NCBI RefSeq assembly: GCF_030317145.1 | Contig: NZ_JASZYE010000001.1 | Span: forward strand, 682,001-746,000 | Reading direction: 5' to 3' | DNA length: 64,000 bases | DNA from: Variovorax flavidus | GTDB taxonomy: Bacteria > Pseudomonadota > Gammaproteobacteria > Burkholderiales > Burkholderiaceae_C | In this document: positions 51,702 through 59,686 of the stretch, in pieces | Layout: each line of letters opens with the position of its first letter | Position numbering within the stretch: the stretch's first letter is position 1 | Position numbers and translations under genes: made by a program | Notes under the pieces: generated by a model | Told to the model about the DNA's origin: nothing | What the model saw: the letters and a program-made list of their open reading frames with translations, nothing else | Database searches by the model: none

Positions 51702-52256
51702 ATGTACAAACTTCTGAAGATCCTCGCGCGCCCGTTGGCCGCATTCCAGCAGTCCGCCCCTCAACTCGCCGGCGAACTCACCACGGCTCGAGTTTCGCGC
51801 CCCCGCCATCTCTGCGACATGCGCGAGATGGTGGGCCAGATGTCGGAGTCCTTGGGCGACCGGCTGAAAGCGGCGGGCATCGCGGTGGACCTTCGCATCC
51901 CGTCGGATCCGCTGACCGTGTTTCTCGACCGCTCGGGGATGCAGGAGGTCTTGACGAAAGTCGCCGACCTGGCCTGCCGCATCATGCCGGCGGGCGGCAC
52001 GCTGCAGTTGCTGGCTCGTGCGGATGGCCCATATGCCGTCATCAATTTCATGGACCAGACGCCCTCCGAAGAGCCGCGTCTGGGCCTTTGTTTCAGCGCT
52101 GCTCCTGCGCGCCGGGACGATACGGCCCATGCCGAATCGATCGCCAATGTCGATCTGTGCGAGCGGATCGTGGGCGACAACGGCGGGCGCATCTATGCGT
52201 CGCCTTCTCCGTTGGGGAGCCTGGGGGTGACTCTGCGGCTGCCGCTCTGCTCTTGA
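51702..52256 (+). CDS. Stand-alone HATPase-like domain protein
   Basis: A 184-residue protein resembling only the ATP-binding half of a histidine kinase. N-box-like EVLTKVADLACRIMPAGG, a possible D-box in VINFMDQ, and a C-terminal G-box-like region ERIVGDNGGRIYASPSPLGS ending in the strand VTLRLPL are seen. The expected DxGxG motif is poor (DQTPSEE), so ATP binding is doubtful. No phospho-acceptor His domain or membrane part is present. It may be a degenerate kinase domain or an anti-sigma-like protein. Confidence 0.6.
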   Translation: MYKLLKILARPLAAFQQSAPQLAGELTTARVSRPRHLCDMREMVGQMSESLGDRLKAAGIAVDLRIPSDPLTVFLDRSGMQEVLTKVADLACRIMPAGGTLQLLARADGPYAVINFMDQTPSEEPRLGLCFSAAPARRDDTAHAESIANVDLCERIVGDNGGRIYASPSPLGSLGVTLRLPLCS

Positions 52257-52290
52257 GATCTGGCCGTTGCAACGAGGGCGGCTGAGGTCT

Positions 52291-52938
52291 TCAGGCCGCG
52301 TCGATGCCAGCGCGCAAGGCCGCGGCCAGGATGGTCTGCCGCAGGGTATCGTTGCGGGCGAGCGGTCCACCCATGCGAGTCCCGGATAGAACGCCTTTGA
52401 CGCGGTCGCCGAACAGCATGACCGAACGATCCCGGTCGCGCTGGCGCGACATCCACACCAGTCCGTCCGCGTCTGGGAATTGATGGTGCAGTGCCTCAGC
52501 CCACTTGGCGGTCGCGAGATAGTCGCGCGCCGGGCTGGTGATCAATTCGTCCTTCGGCACCTTCAATCTGTGCAAGCCCTCGCTCGTCAGGTCCACGAGC
52601 CTCAGATCGCGACTTGGCACAAGTTCGCCATGGCCTCGCTGCGCAAAGTAGTCCAGATCCACGAACTTGTCTGCCGCATCGACCGGTACGTCGTGGAAAA
52701 CGGTTTCGAAAATCGCGCAGTCGAGCGTTGCGCCGCCGTACAGATAGGGCACTACCCTGCCCTTCGCGTCCCGGATCGGCGCGAAGCGTGTCGGCTTGCG
52801 TAGCAGCCCCGCCGCGTCCGCGCCGGGATTGAAGCTTTCTGGCGAGAACGCGGTGTCGTGGATGACGTGTATCCGCTGGTCTGCAGGCCACCGATCAAAC
52901 AGGGCATCCAGCGGAGGGACCGGTGCGCGGCAACTCAA
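52291..52938 (-). CDS. RES-family toxin (NAD+ phosphorylase)
   Basis: A 215-residue RES-domain toxin, a family that degrades NAD+. The start is taken as TTG 52938, which overlaps the antitoxin stop (TTGA), so the toxin is made by coupling to the antitoxin; frames starting further upstream lie inside the antitoxin gene. RES residues are visible: the arginine in LLRKPTRFAPI, tyrosine in PYLYGGATLDCAIFETVFHD with the family glutamate, and TAKWAEALHHQFPDADGLVW with a downstream serine/arginine region. Partner gene upstream. Confidence 0.88.
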   Translation of the reverse strand: MSCRAPVPPLDALFDRWPADQRIHVIHDTAFSPESFNPGADAAGLLRKPTRFAPIRDAKGRVVPYLYGGATLDCAIFETVFHDVPVDAADKFVDLDYFAQRGHGELVPSRDLRLVDLTSEGLHRLKVPKDELITSPARDYLATAKWAEALHHQFPDADGLVWMSRQRDRDRSVMLFGDRVKGVLSGTRMGGPLARNDTLRQTILAAALRAGIDAA

Positions 52939-53606
52939 GCCGCGCTTCCTTCGGCGTCGCGCTTCGCGGCTGCAATGACAGCCTGCGAGTCCGTGGTCAG
53001 CAGATCGACGGGCCGCGCGTTGCCAGGCAGCCAGCCATTGTTCGACGTGAACCACAGTGCCTGCTTCCACGGCGCCTTGTGCGCGCCGAAGGCTTCCAGC
53101 ACGTCATGCACCGCCTTGATCGGCTTGTGCTCTTCAAACTGGAAGGCGGGATAGACGTCGCGCTCGCGCGCCGTCTTCTCTGGATGCGGCACGGCAAAAA
53201 TCTGCCGGCGCTTGCGCCAGTTGTCGGCCAGCGCGGCGCGGTTGCCCGCCTGTGATCGGTTGGCATCAGCCAGTTGCTCGGCCGTGAAGTAGCCAAACTC
53301 GTTGAGGACGCGCGCGTGCCGCGTAGCGAGCCGCTGGGCCATGTCCAACTCGACCGTGCTGGGCACAAGCATGCGCTTCGTCATGAAGTCGACGACCTCC
53401 TCCATGTGGCGTTCGCGCACGGCTGACGTCTTCTCCACCAGCAGCCGGTCGAGCATCGACAACGAGGACATCAGGACGCTGGAGAGGGCGGCGTCCTTCA
53501 CCTCCAGCAGGAAGGTGCGACCGGGAGTACCTTGGCCTCGATCGTCGCGGTACGGCTGCACGGAGAGCAGATCTCCCTGCAGCGTGGCAGAAGCGGCTTT
53601 TCCCAT
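52935..53606 (-). CDS. RES-partner antitoxin
   Basis: A 223-residue protein preceding the toxin in the usual Xre-RES order. The C-terminus (TSNNGWLPGNARPVDLLTTD and then QAVIAAAKR) fits the toxin-binding MbcA/ParS (DUF2384) module, which blocks the RES active site. The N-terminal 140 residues do not show a clear Xre helix-turn-helix; MAQRLATRHARVLNEFGYFT with EQLADANR could be an unusual one. Long N-terminus is atypical. ATG 53606 follows GGAGCTG. Upstream lies a promoter with an inverted repeat, so it should repress itself. Confidence 0.8.
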   Translation of the reverse strand: MGKAASATLQGDLLSVQPYRDDRGQGTPGRTFLLEVKDAALSSVLMSSLSMLDRLLVEKTSAVRERHMEEVVDFMTKRMLVPSTVELDMAQRLATRHARVLNEFGYFTAEQLADANRSQAGNRAALADNWRKRRQIFAVPHPEKTARERDVYPAFQFEEHKPIKAVHDVLEAFGAHKAPWKQALWFTSNNGWLPGNARPVDLLTTDSQAVIAAAKRDAEGSAA

Positions 53607-53619
53607 GGTTCAGCTCCGA

Positions 53620-53665
53620 TTGATCTATTTGATGAAATTGTACTTCTATAGATCAAAAAGGTCAA
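53620..53665 (-). promoter_or_regulatory. Antitoxin promoter with operator inverted repeat
   Basis: On the minus strand TTGACC (53665-53660), 17 nt, TACAAT (53642-53637) form a near-consensus sigma-70 promoter. A perfect 9-bp inverted repeat TTGATCTAT / ATAGATCAA (arms 53620-53628 and 53648-53656) has one arm between -35 and -10 and one just past -10, ending 14 nt before the antitoxin ATG. This is a classic place for toxin-antitoxin autoregulation. Confidence 0.7.
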
Positions 53666-53890
53666 AAAAGCCATAGTGCTCCTGCGGAGGCTCTCGACGC
53701 GGAAGTCAGGGGCCCTGCCCTCCGCAGCGTCCGTCCAAGGGCAGCCATGCGGCGATAGCCGAAGTCGGTTCCAGTCGAGCGCCAACATACAAAAAGCGCA
53801 TGAAGGTCTGAGTTTTTCGTACTTCGCTGCAAGAGGGGGCGACGATAGCCTCGCGGGTTGCTTCAACAAACCGCGCCACGCCTCTACAAG

Positions 53891-55888
53891 ATGTCCCTTC
53901 ACAGACACCGCCTCCGAAAGACCTCCCTCGCCATCGTCACCCTCAGCTTCGCGCTTCACGGCTGCGGCGGCAGCAGCGACAACGCATTCCAGACCACGGG
54001 CACTGCCGGCACCACGAACACATCCGGTACGACAAACACCGGCACAACAAACACCCCCAATACGCTGTCCAAGCGTCCGAACATCGTCTTCATCATGGCC
54101 GACGACCTCGGCTATTCCGACATCGGTGCGTTCGGCGGCGAGATCGAGACGCCGAACCTCGATGCGCTCGCCGCGGGCGGCCGCCTGCTGACGAACCACC
54201 ACACCGGCACCGTCTGCGCCATCACGCGCTCGATGCTGATCTCGGGCACCGACCACCACCTGGTCGGCGAAGGCACGATGGGCGCCCCGAACGACGAACG
54301 ACGGGGGCTGCCCGGCTACGAGGGCTACCTGAACGACCGCTCGCTGTCGGTCGCGCAATTGCTCAAGGACGCCGGCTACCACACCTACATGGCCGGCAAG
54401 TGGCACCTGGGGTCGAACCTCGCCGATCCCGCGGTGTCGCTGGGCACGACGGGCCACACGCCCGATCAGTGGGGCTTCGAGAAGAGCTACGCGCTGATGG
54501 GCGGCGCCGCCAGCAACCACTTCGCCCACGAAACCGCAAATTCGAAGAACTACACCGAGAACGGCGCCTACGTGCAGCCAGGCCAACCCGGCCAGCCGGG
54601 CGGCACCGGCGGCGGCGAGTTCTACTCGACCAACTTCTACACCCAGCGCCTGATCAGCTACATCGACGCCAACAAGGGCGACGGCAAGCCGTTCTTCGCC
54701 TACGCGGCCTACACGTCGCCGCACTGGCCGCTGCAGGTCCCCGAGCCCTGGCTGAGCCAGTACAAGGGCAAGTACGACGGCGGCTACGAGGCCATCCGCG
54801 CGGCGCGCATCGCCAAGCAGAAGCAACTGGGCATCATCCCGCAGGACTTCCAGGCGTACGCCGGCGACGTCGAGACGCTGACGTCGTCGCCCGCCACCGC
54901 CAACAACGGCACCGGTGCGGCCAAGTACATCAGCGCGGTGCATTCGCCGGCTGACGGCTACGTCGACTACGGCGCCGGCCGCATCTCGAAGAAGTGGAGC
55001 AGCCTGACCTCGCTCGAGAAGAAGGCGCAGGCCCGCTACATGGAGATATACGCCGGCATGGTGTCCAACCTGGACTACAACATCGGCGTGCTGGTGCAGC
55101 ACCTGAAGGACATCGGCGAGTACGACAACACGCTGATCGTCTTCCAGTCCGACAACGGTGCCGAAGGCTGGCCCATCGCCGCGGCCACGGTCGATCCGAA
55201 GGCCACCGACGAGGCCAACGCGGCCGATGCGGTGTATGCAACGCTCGGAACCGACAACGGCCTGCAGTCGGCCAAGCGCCTGCAGTACGGCCTGCGCTGG
55301 GCCGAGGTCAGCGCCACGCCGTTGCGCCAGACCAAGGGCCATTTCGGCGAAGGCGGCGTCGGCACCCCGCTGATCGTCCGCATGCCCGGCCAGACGACGG
55401 CGCAGTCGCAGTACGTGACGTTCACGCACATCACCGACCTCACCGCCACGTTCCTGGACGCGGGCCAGGCAAAGCTGCCGACCCAGGCCGCGCCGGCGAA
55501 CATCAGCACGATCACCGGCGAGGACCAGAACAAGGGCAAGGTCATCTACGACAACCGCTATGTCTATCCCGTGACCGGCCAGTCGCTATTGCAGGTGCTG
55601 CTGGGCAACACGAACGCATCCGTTCGCAAGGCCCCGTTCGGCGACGAGTCGTATGGCCGCGGCTATGTGACCAGCACGGACGGCAAGTGGAAGGCACTGT
55701 GGACCGAGCCGCCGCACGGACCGCTGGACGGACACTGGCAGCTGTTCGACCTGACGACCGACCGCGGGGAGAACAACGACGTTGCGGGCTCCAACCCGAG
55801 CATCGTCAACGGCCTGGTCGGCGACTGGAACAGCTACATGAAGTCGGTGGGCGGTGTCGAGCCGCTGCGTCCAGCGGGCTACTACTGA
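53891..55888 (+). CDS. Arylsulfatase lipoprotein with non-canonical formylglycine site
   Basis: A 665-residue sulfatase that would cleave sulfate esters in the periplasm or outside. The signal (KTSLAIVTLSFALHGC, Cys25) and a Thr/Gly/Asn linker (TTNTSGTTNTGTTNT) suggest a lipid anchor. The sulfatase domain starts RPNIVFIMADDLGYSDIGAF with the calcium aspartates; GYHTYMAGKWHLGSN and DNTLIVFQSDNGAEGWP hold other site residues. The formylglycine motif is C109-A-I-T-R113 followed by SMLISGTDHH, where relatives have CSPTR; Ile takes the place of the conserved Pro. It heads an operon with its own FGE. Confidence 0.92.
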   Translation: MSLHRHRLRKTSLAIVTLSFALHGCGGSSDNAFQTTGTAGTTNTSGTTNTGTTNTPNTLSKRPNIVFIMADDLGYSDIGAFGGEIETPNLDALAAGGRLLTNHHTGTVCAITRSMLISGTDHHLVGEGTMGAPNDERRGLPGYEGYLNDRSLSVAQLLKDAGYHTYMAGKWHLGSNLADPAVSLGTTGHTPDQWGFEKSYALMGGAASNHFAHETANSKNYTENGAYVQPGQPGQPGGTGGGEFYSTNFYTQRLISYIDANKGDGKPFFAYAAYTSPHWPLQVPEPWLSQYKGKYDGGYEAIRAARIAKQKQLGIIPQDFQAYAGDVETLTSSPATANNGTGAAKYISAVHSPADGYVDYGAGRISKKWSSLTSLEKKAQARYMEIYAGMVSNLDYNIGVLVQHLKDIGEYDNTLIVFQSDNGAEGWPIAAATVDPKATDEANAADAVYATLGTDNGLQSAKRLQYGLRWAEVSATPLRQTKGHFGEGGVGTPLIVRMPGQTTAQSQYVTFTHITDLTATFLDAGQAKLPTQAAPANISTITGEDQNKGKVIYDNRYVYPVTGQSLLQVLLGNTNASVRKAPFGDESYGRGYVTSTDGKWKALWTEPPHGPLDGHWQLFDLTTDRGENNDVAGSNPSIVNGLVGDWNSYMKSVGGVEPLRPAGYY

Positions 55889-55915
55889 TCCGCCCTGCCC
55901 TTCGCGCTGCGCGGC

Positions 55916-55934
55916 GGGCCGCCTCAGGCGGCCC
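55916..55934 (+). other. Strong hairpin between sulfatase and FGE genes
   Basis: GGGCCGCC-TCA-GGCGGCCC forms a perfect 8-bp stem with a 3-nt loop, 27 nt after the sulfatase stop. It lacks a T-run, so it is more likely an RNA-processing or attenuating element that lowers expression of the downstream genes than a full terminator. Confidence 0.5.
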
Positions 55935-55966
55935 CGCCCCGCAGCGCCATTTTCGCTTTCGCTCCC

Positions 55967-57004
55967 ATGATCCGATCCCTGTTTTCCGCCCCGCGTCGCG
56001 CCGCCTTCCTGGCTGGCGCCGCTGCGCTCGCCGGCGTGGGCCTCGTCGCCTACGCGATGGCCGCGCGCTCACCCGCCGACCTGCCGCTCGCCGCGCTCGG
56101 CACACCCGCCCAATGCGCCGCCTACGGTGGCCTGCCCGTCGGCTGGGGCACCGACCCGCGTGCAGGCATGGTGCAGGTGCGCGGCGGCAGTTTCACGTTC
56201 GGCAGCACCAAGGGTTATCCGGATGAACGCCCCGCCGCCGCCTCGCCGGTGCGCGTCGCATCGTTCTGGATGGATCAGACCGAGGTCACGACCGCCCAGT
56301 TCGACGCTTTTGTGAAGGCCACGGGCTATGTCACGGAGGCAGAACGCCAAGGCGGTGCCGTCGTGTTCCACACGCCGACCGAGGCCGAGATGGATGCGCG
56401 CCCGTTCGCCTGGTGGACCTTCGTCAAGGGCGCCGACTGGCGCCACCCCGGCGGCCCGGGCTCATCCACCGACGGGCAGGCCAACGTGCCTGTCACGTTC
56501 GTCACCGAGGCCGACGCACTCGCATACGCCCGCTGGCTCGGCCGCGACCTGCCCACCGAAGTCGAGTGGGAATACGCCGGCAAGGCCGGCCGCGAAGGCG
56601 CAGAGCTCGACACCGCGCCACGCGACGTCAACGGCCGGCCCGCCGCGAACTACTGGCAAGGCATCTTTCCCGCCTTCGACGCAAAGCAGGACGGCTATGC
56701 CGGCCTCGCACCGGTGGGCTGCTACGCCGCCAGCCCTTTCGGTCTGCACGACATGATCGGCAACGTATGGGAATGGACCAGCGATCCCTACACCGGACCT
56801 CACCAGCCGCACATGAACGGCGACACCGCCGCGGTTGCCGCGCCGTTCCACAAGCCGAACCAGCCGATGGTCATCAAGGGCGGCTCTTTCCTGTGCGCAC
56901 CCGACTATTGCGTGCGCTACCGCGCCGCCGCCCGCGAGTCGCAGGAGGCGGACCTCGCGACGGCCCACATCGGCTTTCGCACTGTCTGGCGGGAGACCCG
57001 CTGA
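55967..57004 (+). CDS. Formylglycine-generating enzyme family protein
   Basis: A 345-residue FGE/sulfatase-modifying factor. One hydrophobic N-terminal segment (residues 10-32, AFLAGAAALAGVGLVAYAMA) suggests export or anchoring. The FGE domain starts MVQVRGGSFTFGSTKGYPDE and contains FWMDQTEVTTAQFDAFVKAT, RDLPTEVEWEYAGKAG and GNVWEWTSDPY. The two cysteines that bind copper and activate oxygen are present: Cys310 and Cys315 in FLCAPDYCVRYR. So it is likely active and should oxidise the sulfatase cysteine. A periplasmic or membrane place is notable, as bacterial FGEs are often cytoplasmic. Confidence 0.9.
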   Translation: MIRSLFSAPRRAAFLAGAAALAGVGLVAYAMAARSPADLPLAALGTPAQCAAYGGLPVGWGTDPRAGMVQVRGGSFTFGSTKGYPDERPAAASPVRVASFWMDQTEVTTAQFDAFVKATGYVTEAERQGGAVVFHTPTEAEMDARPFAWWTFVKGADWRHPGGPGSSTDGQANVPVTFVTEADALAYARWLGRDLPTEVEWEYAGKAGREGAELDTAPRDVNGRPAANYWQGIFPAFDAKQDGYAGLAPVGCYAASPFGLHDMIGNVWEWTSDPYTGPHQPHMNGDTAAVAAPFHKPNQPMVIKGGSFLCAPDYCVRYRAAARESQEADLATAHIGFRTVWRETR

Positions 57005-57798
57005 TGCAGCGCCGCACCCTGCTGATGCTGGCGGCCGCGCCAGTGCTGCCGTGCAAGCTGGCCTTCGCGAACGTACCGGCGCGGCCGGTCACGATCGGCG
57101 TGCTGCCCGGTCCGCACGCGGAGATCCTCGCGTGCGCGCGCGGCGTCGCTGCCGCCCACGGACTTGACCTGCGCATCGTCGAACGAAGCGACGGCCAGGC
57201 GATCAACGCCGATGTCGCGCGAGGCCGGCTGGACGCTGCCAGCTTCCAGGATGGCGTCTCGTTCGCCCGCGACCACGCACGGTACGGCAACGAGTTGATC
57301 GAGGCGACGCGCACCGTCACGCAACCGGTGGCGCTGTACTCGCGCCGCATCACATCGCCGCGGCAGCTCAGCCGTGGCGCCACGCTCGCGATCCCGCGCG
57401 ATCCGCCCCTTCAGGCCCGCGCACTCGTGCTGCTGCACAACCACGGGCTTGTCGTGCTGCGCGACGGCGCCGGGCTCACCGCGACCACGCGCGACGTGGT
57501 CGGCAACCGCCATCAGTTCCGCCTCGATCCGTTGCCTGCCGGCCGGCTTGCAGATGCGCTGTATCGCGTCGACCTCGCCGTGATCGACCGGCCCACCGCG
57601 GACCGCGCCGGGCTGCTGCCGGCCCGCGACTCGATCGGCGTGGAGGACGCCCGCACGCCGTGGTCCGACGTGCTTGCGGTGCGAGCCGCCGATCGCTCGG
57701 CCGACTGGGTGGGCACGCTCGTCGCGTCGTACCGCTCCGAGCCGGTCAAGCGGTTCATCCTCGAGCGCTACCAGGAGTCGGTGCGACGGCCATGGTAG
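57004..57798 (+). CDS. NlpA/MetQ-family substrate-binding protein
   Basis: A 264-residue exported binding protein. It begins QRRTLLMLAAAPVLP, a signal with a possible twin-arginine pair. The mature protein opens TIGVLPGPHAEILACARGVA and has RGRLDAASFQDGVSFARD, both close to MetQ/NlpA proteins that bind methionine or other sulfur compounds. It overlaps the FGE stop by one base. The permease and ATPase genes are absent. In a sulfatase operon it may capture a sulfur-containing or desulfated product; this is inference. Confidence 0.8.
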   Translation: MQRRTLLMLAAAPVLPCKLAFANVPARPVTIGVLPGPHAEILACARGVAAAHGLDLRIVERSDGQAINADVARGRLDAASFQDGVSFARDHARYGNELIEATRTVTQPVALYSRRITSPRQLSRGATLAIPRDPPLQARALVLLHNHGLVVLRDGAGLTATTRDVVGNRHQFRLDPLPAGRLADALYRVDLAVIDRPTADRAGLLPARDSIGVEDARTPWSDVLAVRAADRSADWVGTLVASYRSEPVKRFILERYQESVRRPW

Positions 57799-58655
57799 AG
57801 ACCACCGTATCGTTCCACTGCACTGCGTGCGGCCGCTGCTGCAACTCACCGCCGGTGATGACGGTGCCCGAGTTGTTCCACCACGAGGACCTGTTCGTCG
57901 GTGCGCTCGGCGTGCGCCCCGGGGCCGGCGGCGCACCCGAGCTGTTGACCCAGGGCTTCGACTACCCGTCGAGGGGCGCGTGCCCGGCCCGCCGCGACGA
58001 CGGACTGTGCGCCATTCACGACAACCGCAAGCCGGCGATGTGCGCGACCGTACCGCTCGATCCGCGCCAATCCGACGACCGCCAGCATGTGATCCTCGTG
58101 GACCGGGCTCGCGGCAGCGGCTATATCGGCGCCGACTGCATCGTGCCCGGCACACGCGACGGCGTGCCGGTGCTGGTGGCCGGCGGCGAAGTGCGCGACC
58201 CGGCCTATCGCACCCACCTCGTCACACACCGCGCGGCGCTCGCCGACGAACGCCGGCAATGGGGTGACGACGTGACGGCCCTGCTGCGCGCCCAGGGCGC
58301 GCTGTTCCCCCGTGGCGCCACAACGGGGCTGCTGACGTTGCCGCTCGTGCCCGTGCTCGCAGTGCTGGCCGCGCGCTCGGAGCGCTGTCGGCTGCGCTGC
58401 CTGCGCTATCTCGAGCGGCAGTCGACGCTGATTCAGCGGCACATCGACGACGCGCTGGCGCGGCGGCAGGACGTCGATCGCCCGGTCACGAGATCGTTGC
58501 GGGGTTACCTGGCGGCGTACGAACGCCTTGCCGCGGCGCTTGCGCGAGGCGGTGTGCAAGCGGCTGCGCCGTCGGTGGCCGAGGCGACGGAAGCCTATCT
58601 GGACGTGTCGCCGGTTCCGGCCTTGAGCGCTAATCCGGAACGAACTTCGCCTTGA
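57792..58655 (+). CDS. YkgJ-family CxxCxxCC cysteine-cluster protein
   Basis: A 287-residue protein. The start at 57792 overlaps the previous stop by 7 nt. The family motif is at the N-terminus: FHCTACGRCCNSPP, with further cysteines in RGACPARRDDGLCAIHDNRK and ADCIVPG that complete a metal site (zinc or iron-sulfur). The remainder (about 150-287) is helical and Ala/Arg-rich. YkgJ proteins have been proposed as metal-binding factors, but the function is not known. Its place after FGE suggests it may help that copper enzyme or the sulfatase; speculative. Confidence 0.88.
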   Translation: MVETTVSFHCTACGRCCNSPPVMTVPELFHHEDLFVGALGVRPGAGGAPELLTQGFDYPSRGACPARRDDGLCAIHDNRKPAMCATVPLDPRQSDDRQHVILVDRARGSGYIGADCIVPGTRDGVPVLVAGGEVRDPAYRTHLVTHRAALADERRQWGDDVTALLRAQGALFPRGATTGLLTLPLVPVLAVLAARSERCRLRCLRYLERQSTLIQRHIDDALARRQDVDRPVTRSLRGYLAAYERLAAALARGGVQAAAPSVAEATEAYLDVSPVPALSANPERTSP

Positions 58656-58887
58656 AGGTCGCAACGTCATCCGCCTGTTCCAGGGTCACGAGTTGGCCCA
58701 TCTTGCCGTCAGAGAGCCGGCAGGCGGCGAACAGGCTGTAGCGGCCCCTCAGGTCATAGCTCGGGAGGTCGATGAGCGCGTATGGCTGAGGCACGAAAAC
58801 CTGGTGTTCGAACACGACTCGGTGCACGTTGCGTGGCGAGGGGAAGAGCTTGTAGTCGGTGGTCTCAAAGGACCTTGCAGTAGCCAT
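58630..58887 (-). CDS. Small hypothetical protein
   Basis: An 85-residue protein (start 58887). Its sequence is well-ordered: ETTDYKLFPSPRNVHRVVFE, LIDLPSYDLRGRYSLFAACR and GQLVTLEQADDVATFKAKFV. The frame extends further upstream without protein-like sequence. It is convergent with the YkgJ-like gene and overlaps it by 26 nt. No family is recognised. Confidence 0.55.
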   Translation of the reverse strand: MATARSFETTDYKLFPSPRNVHRVVFEHQVFVPQPYALIDLPSYDLRGRYSLFAACRLSDGKMGQLVTLEQADDVATFKAKFVPD

Positions 58888-59078
58888 TTCGCCATTCTCG
58901 CTCCAATGACGGCTGCATGCCTTCGCCAACGAACCTGCCATGCCTGCCGATCCGACCGGCAAGGATTCAATGTCGAAGGACAACAAGCCACGGCACCCTG
59001 CAGCGGACGCGAAGAAGGCGCAACCCGATTCAAAGTGAGCGGCAGCGCGGAAGGAGCGGTCGCTGCGAATCGGTATTG

Positions 59079-59435
59079 CTAGCCGCAGCGTGCGTAGACC
59101 AGAGCCAGATAGTCGGAGTGCTTCCGAATTGCTTCCAGTTGCTGAAGGGTGTTGCCTGTCACGCGATCGGAAGGGTCGAACTTCAAGCTGCCGTCCGGTA
59201 GCAGGATGAAATGCGTGGTGCCACTGGGAGCTTGTCGGCTGTCCGCAGCATTTACATAGCCGCATCCCGCTCCGGTCGCTCGGTTGTATTTGACGCTGGA
59301 GAAAGTCGCGACCCCTGTACGGAGGTGCTCCCGCACATGCGACTCAACCCTCCAAATTGGCCAATAGAACCACCACGCGGCAATGCAGCCGGCAAAAATC
59401 GCGGTCGCCGTCAGGATGGAAACCAGAGTTCTCAT
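59079..59435 (-). CDS. Small membrane-anchored hypothetical protein
   Basis: A 118-residue protein with one N-terminal hydrophobic helix (LVSILTATAIFAGCIAAWWF, about residues 3-23) and a periplasmic domain with ATGAGCGYVNAADSRQAPSG and LLPDGSLKFDPSDRVTGNTL. The final CG and the inner cysteine could pair. Start 59435 follows GGGCGACAGC; a longer frame has no supporting signal. Function unknown. Confidence 0.6.
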   Translation of the reverse strand: MRTLVSILTATAIFAGCIAAWWFYWPIWRVESHVREHLRTGVATFSSVKYNRATGAGCGYVNAADSRQAPSGTTHFILLPDGSLKFDPSDRVTGNTLQQLEAIRKHSDYLALVYARCG

Positions 59436-59686
59436 GCTGTCGCCCCAATGATCGAACGTCAATTGTATTGGCAATGAATACTTTTGTTTCTCGCTTTGGT
59501 TGATCTACGGCCGACGCACTTCTTCTTCGGGCAACACCCTTGGTATCAACAGGGTCCGGCCCCGCGTGTGCGAACTTTTGCACGGAACTGCAGAGATCTA
59601 TGTAGAGCTAAGGATATATACGGGTCCGTTCAAAAGACCCCGCGATGACGATGCGCGCGCATTCAACTCGTCCCACAAATAAAGAC

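Noticed and set aside
58888..59265. Upstream extension of the 85-residue gene, and the plus-strand frame 58693-59082
   Set aside because: Neither has protein-like composition or a ribosome site; only the segment from 58887 looks coding.
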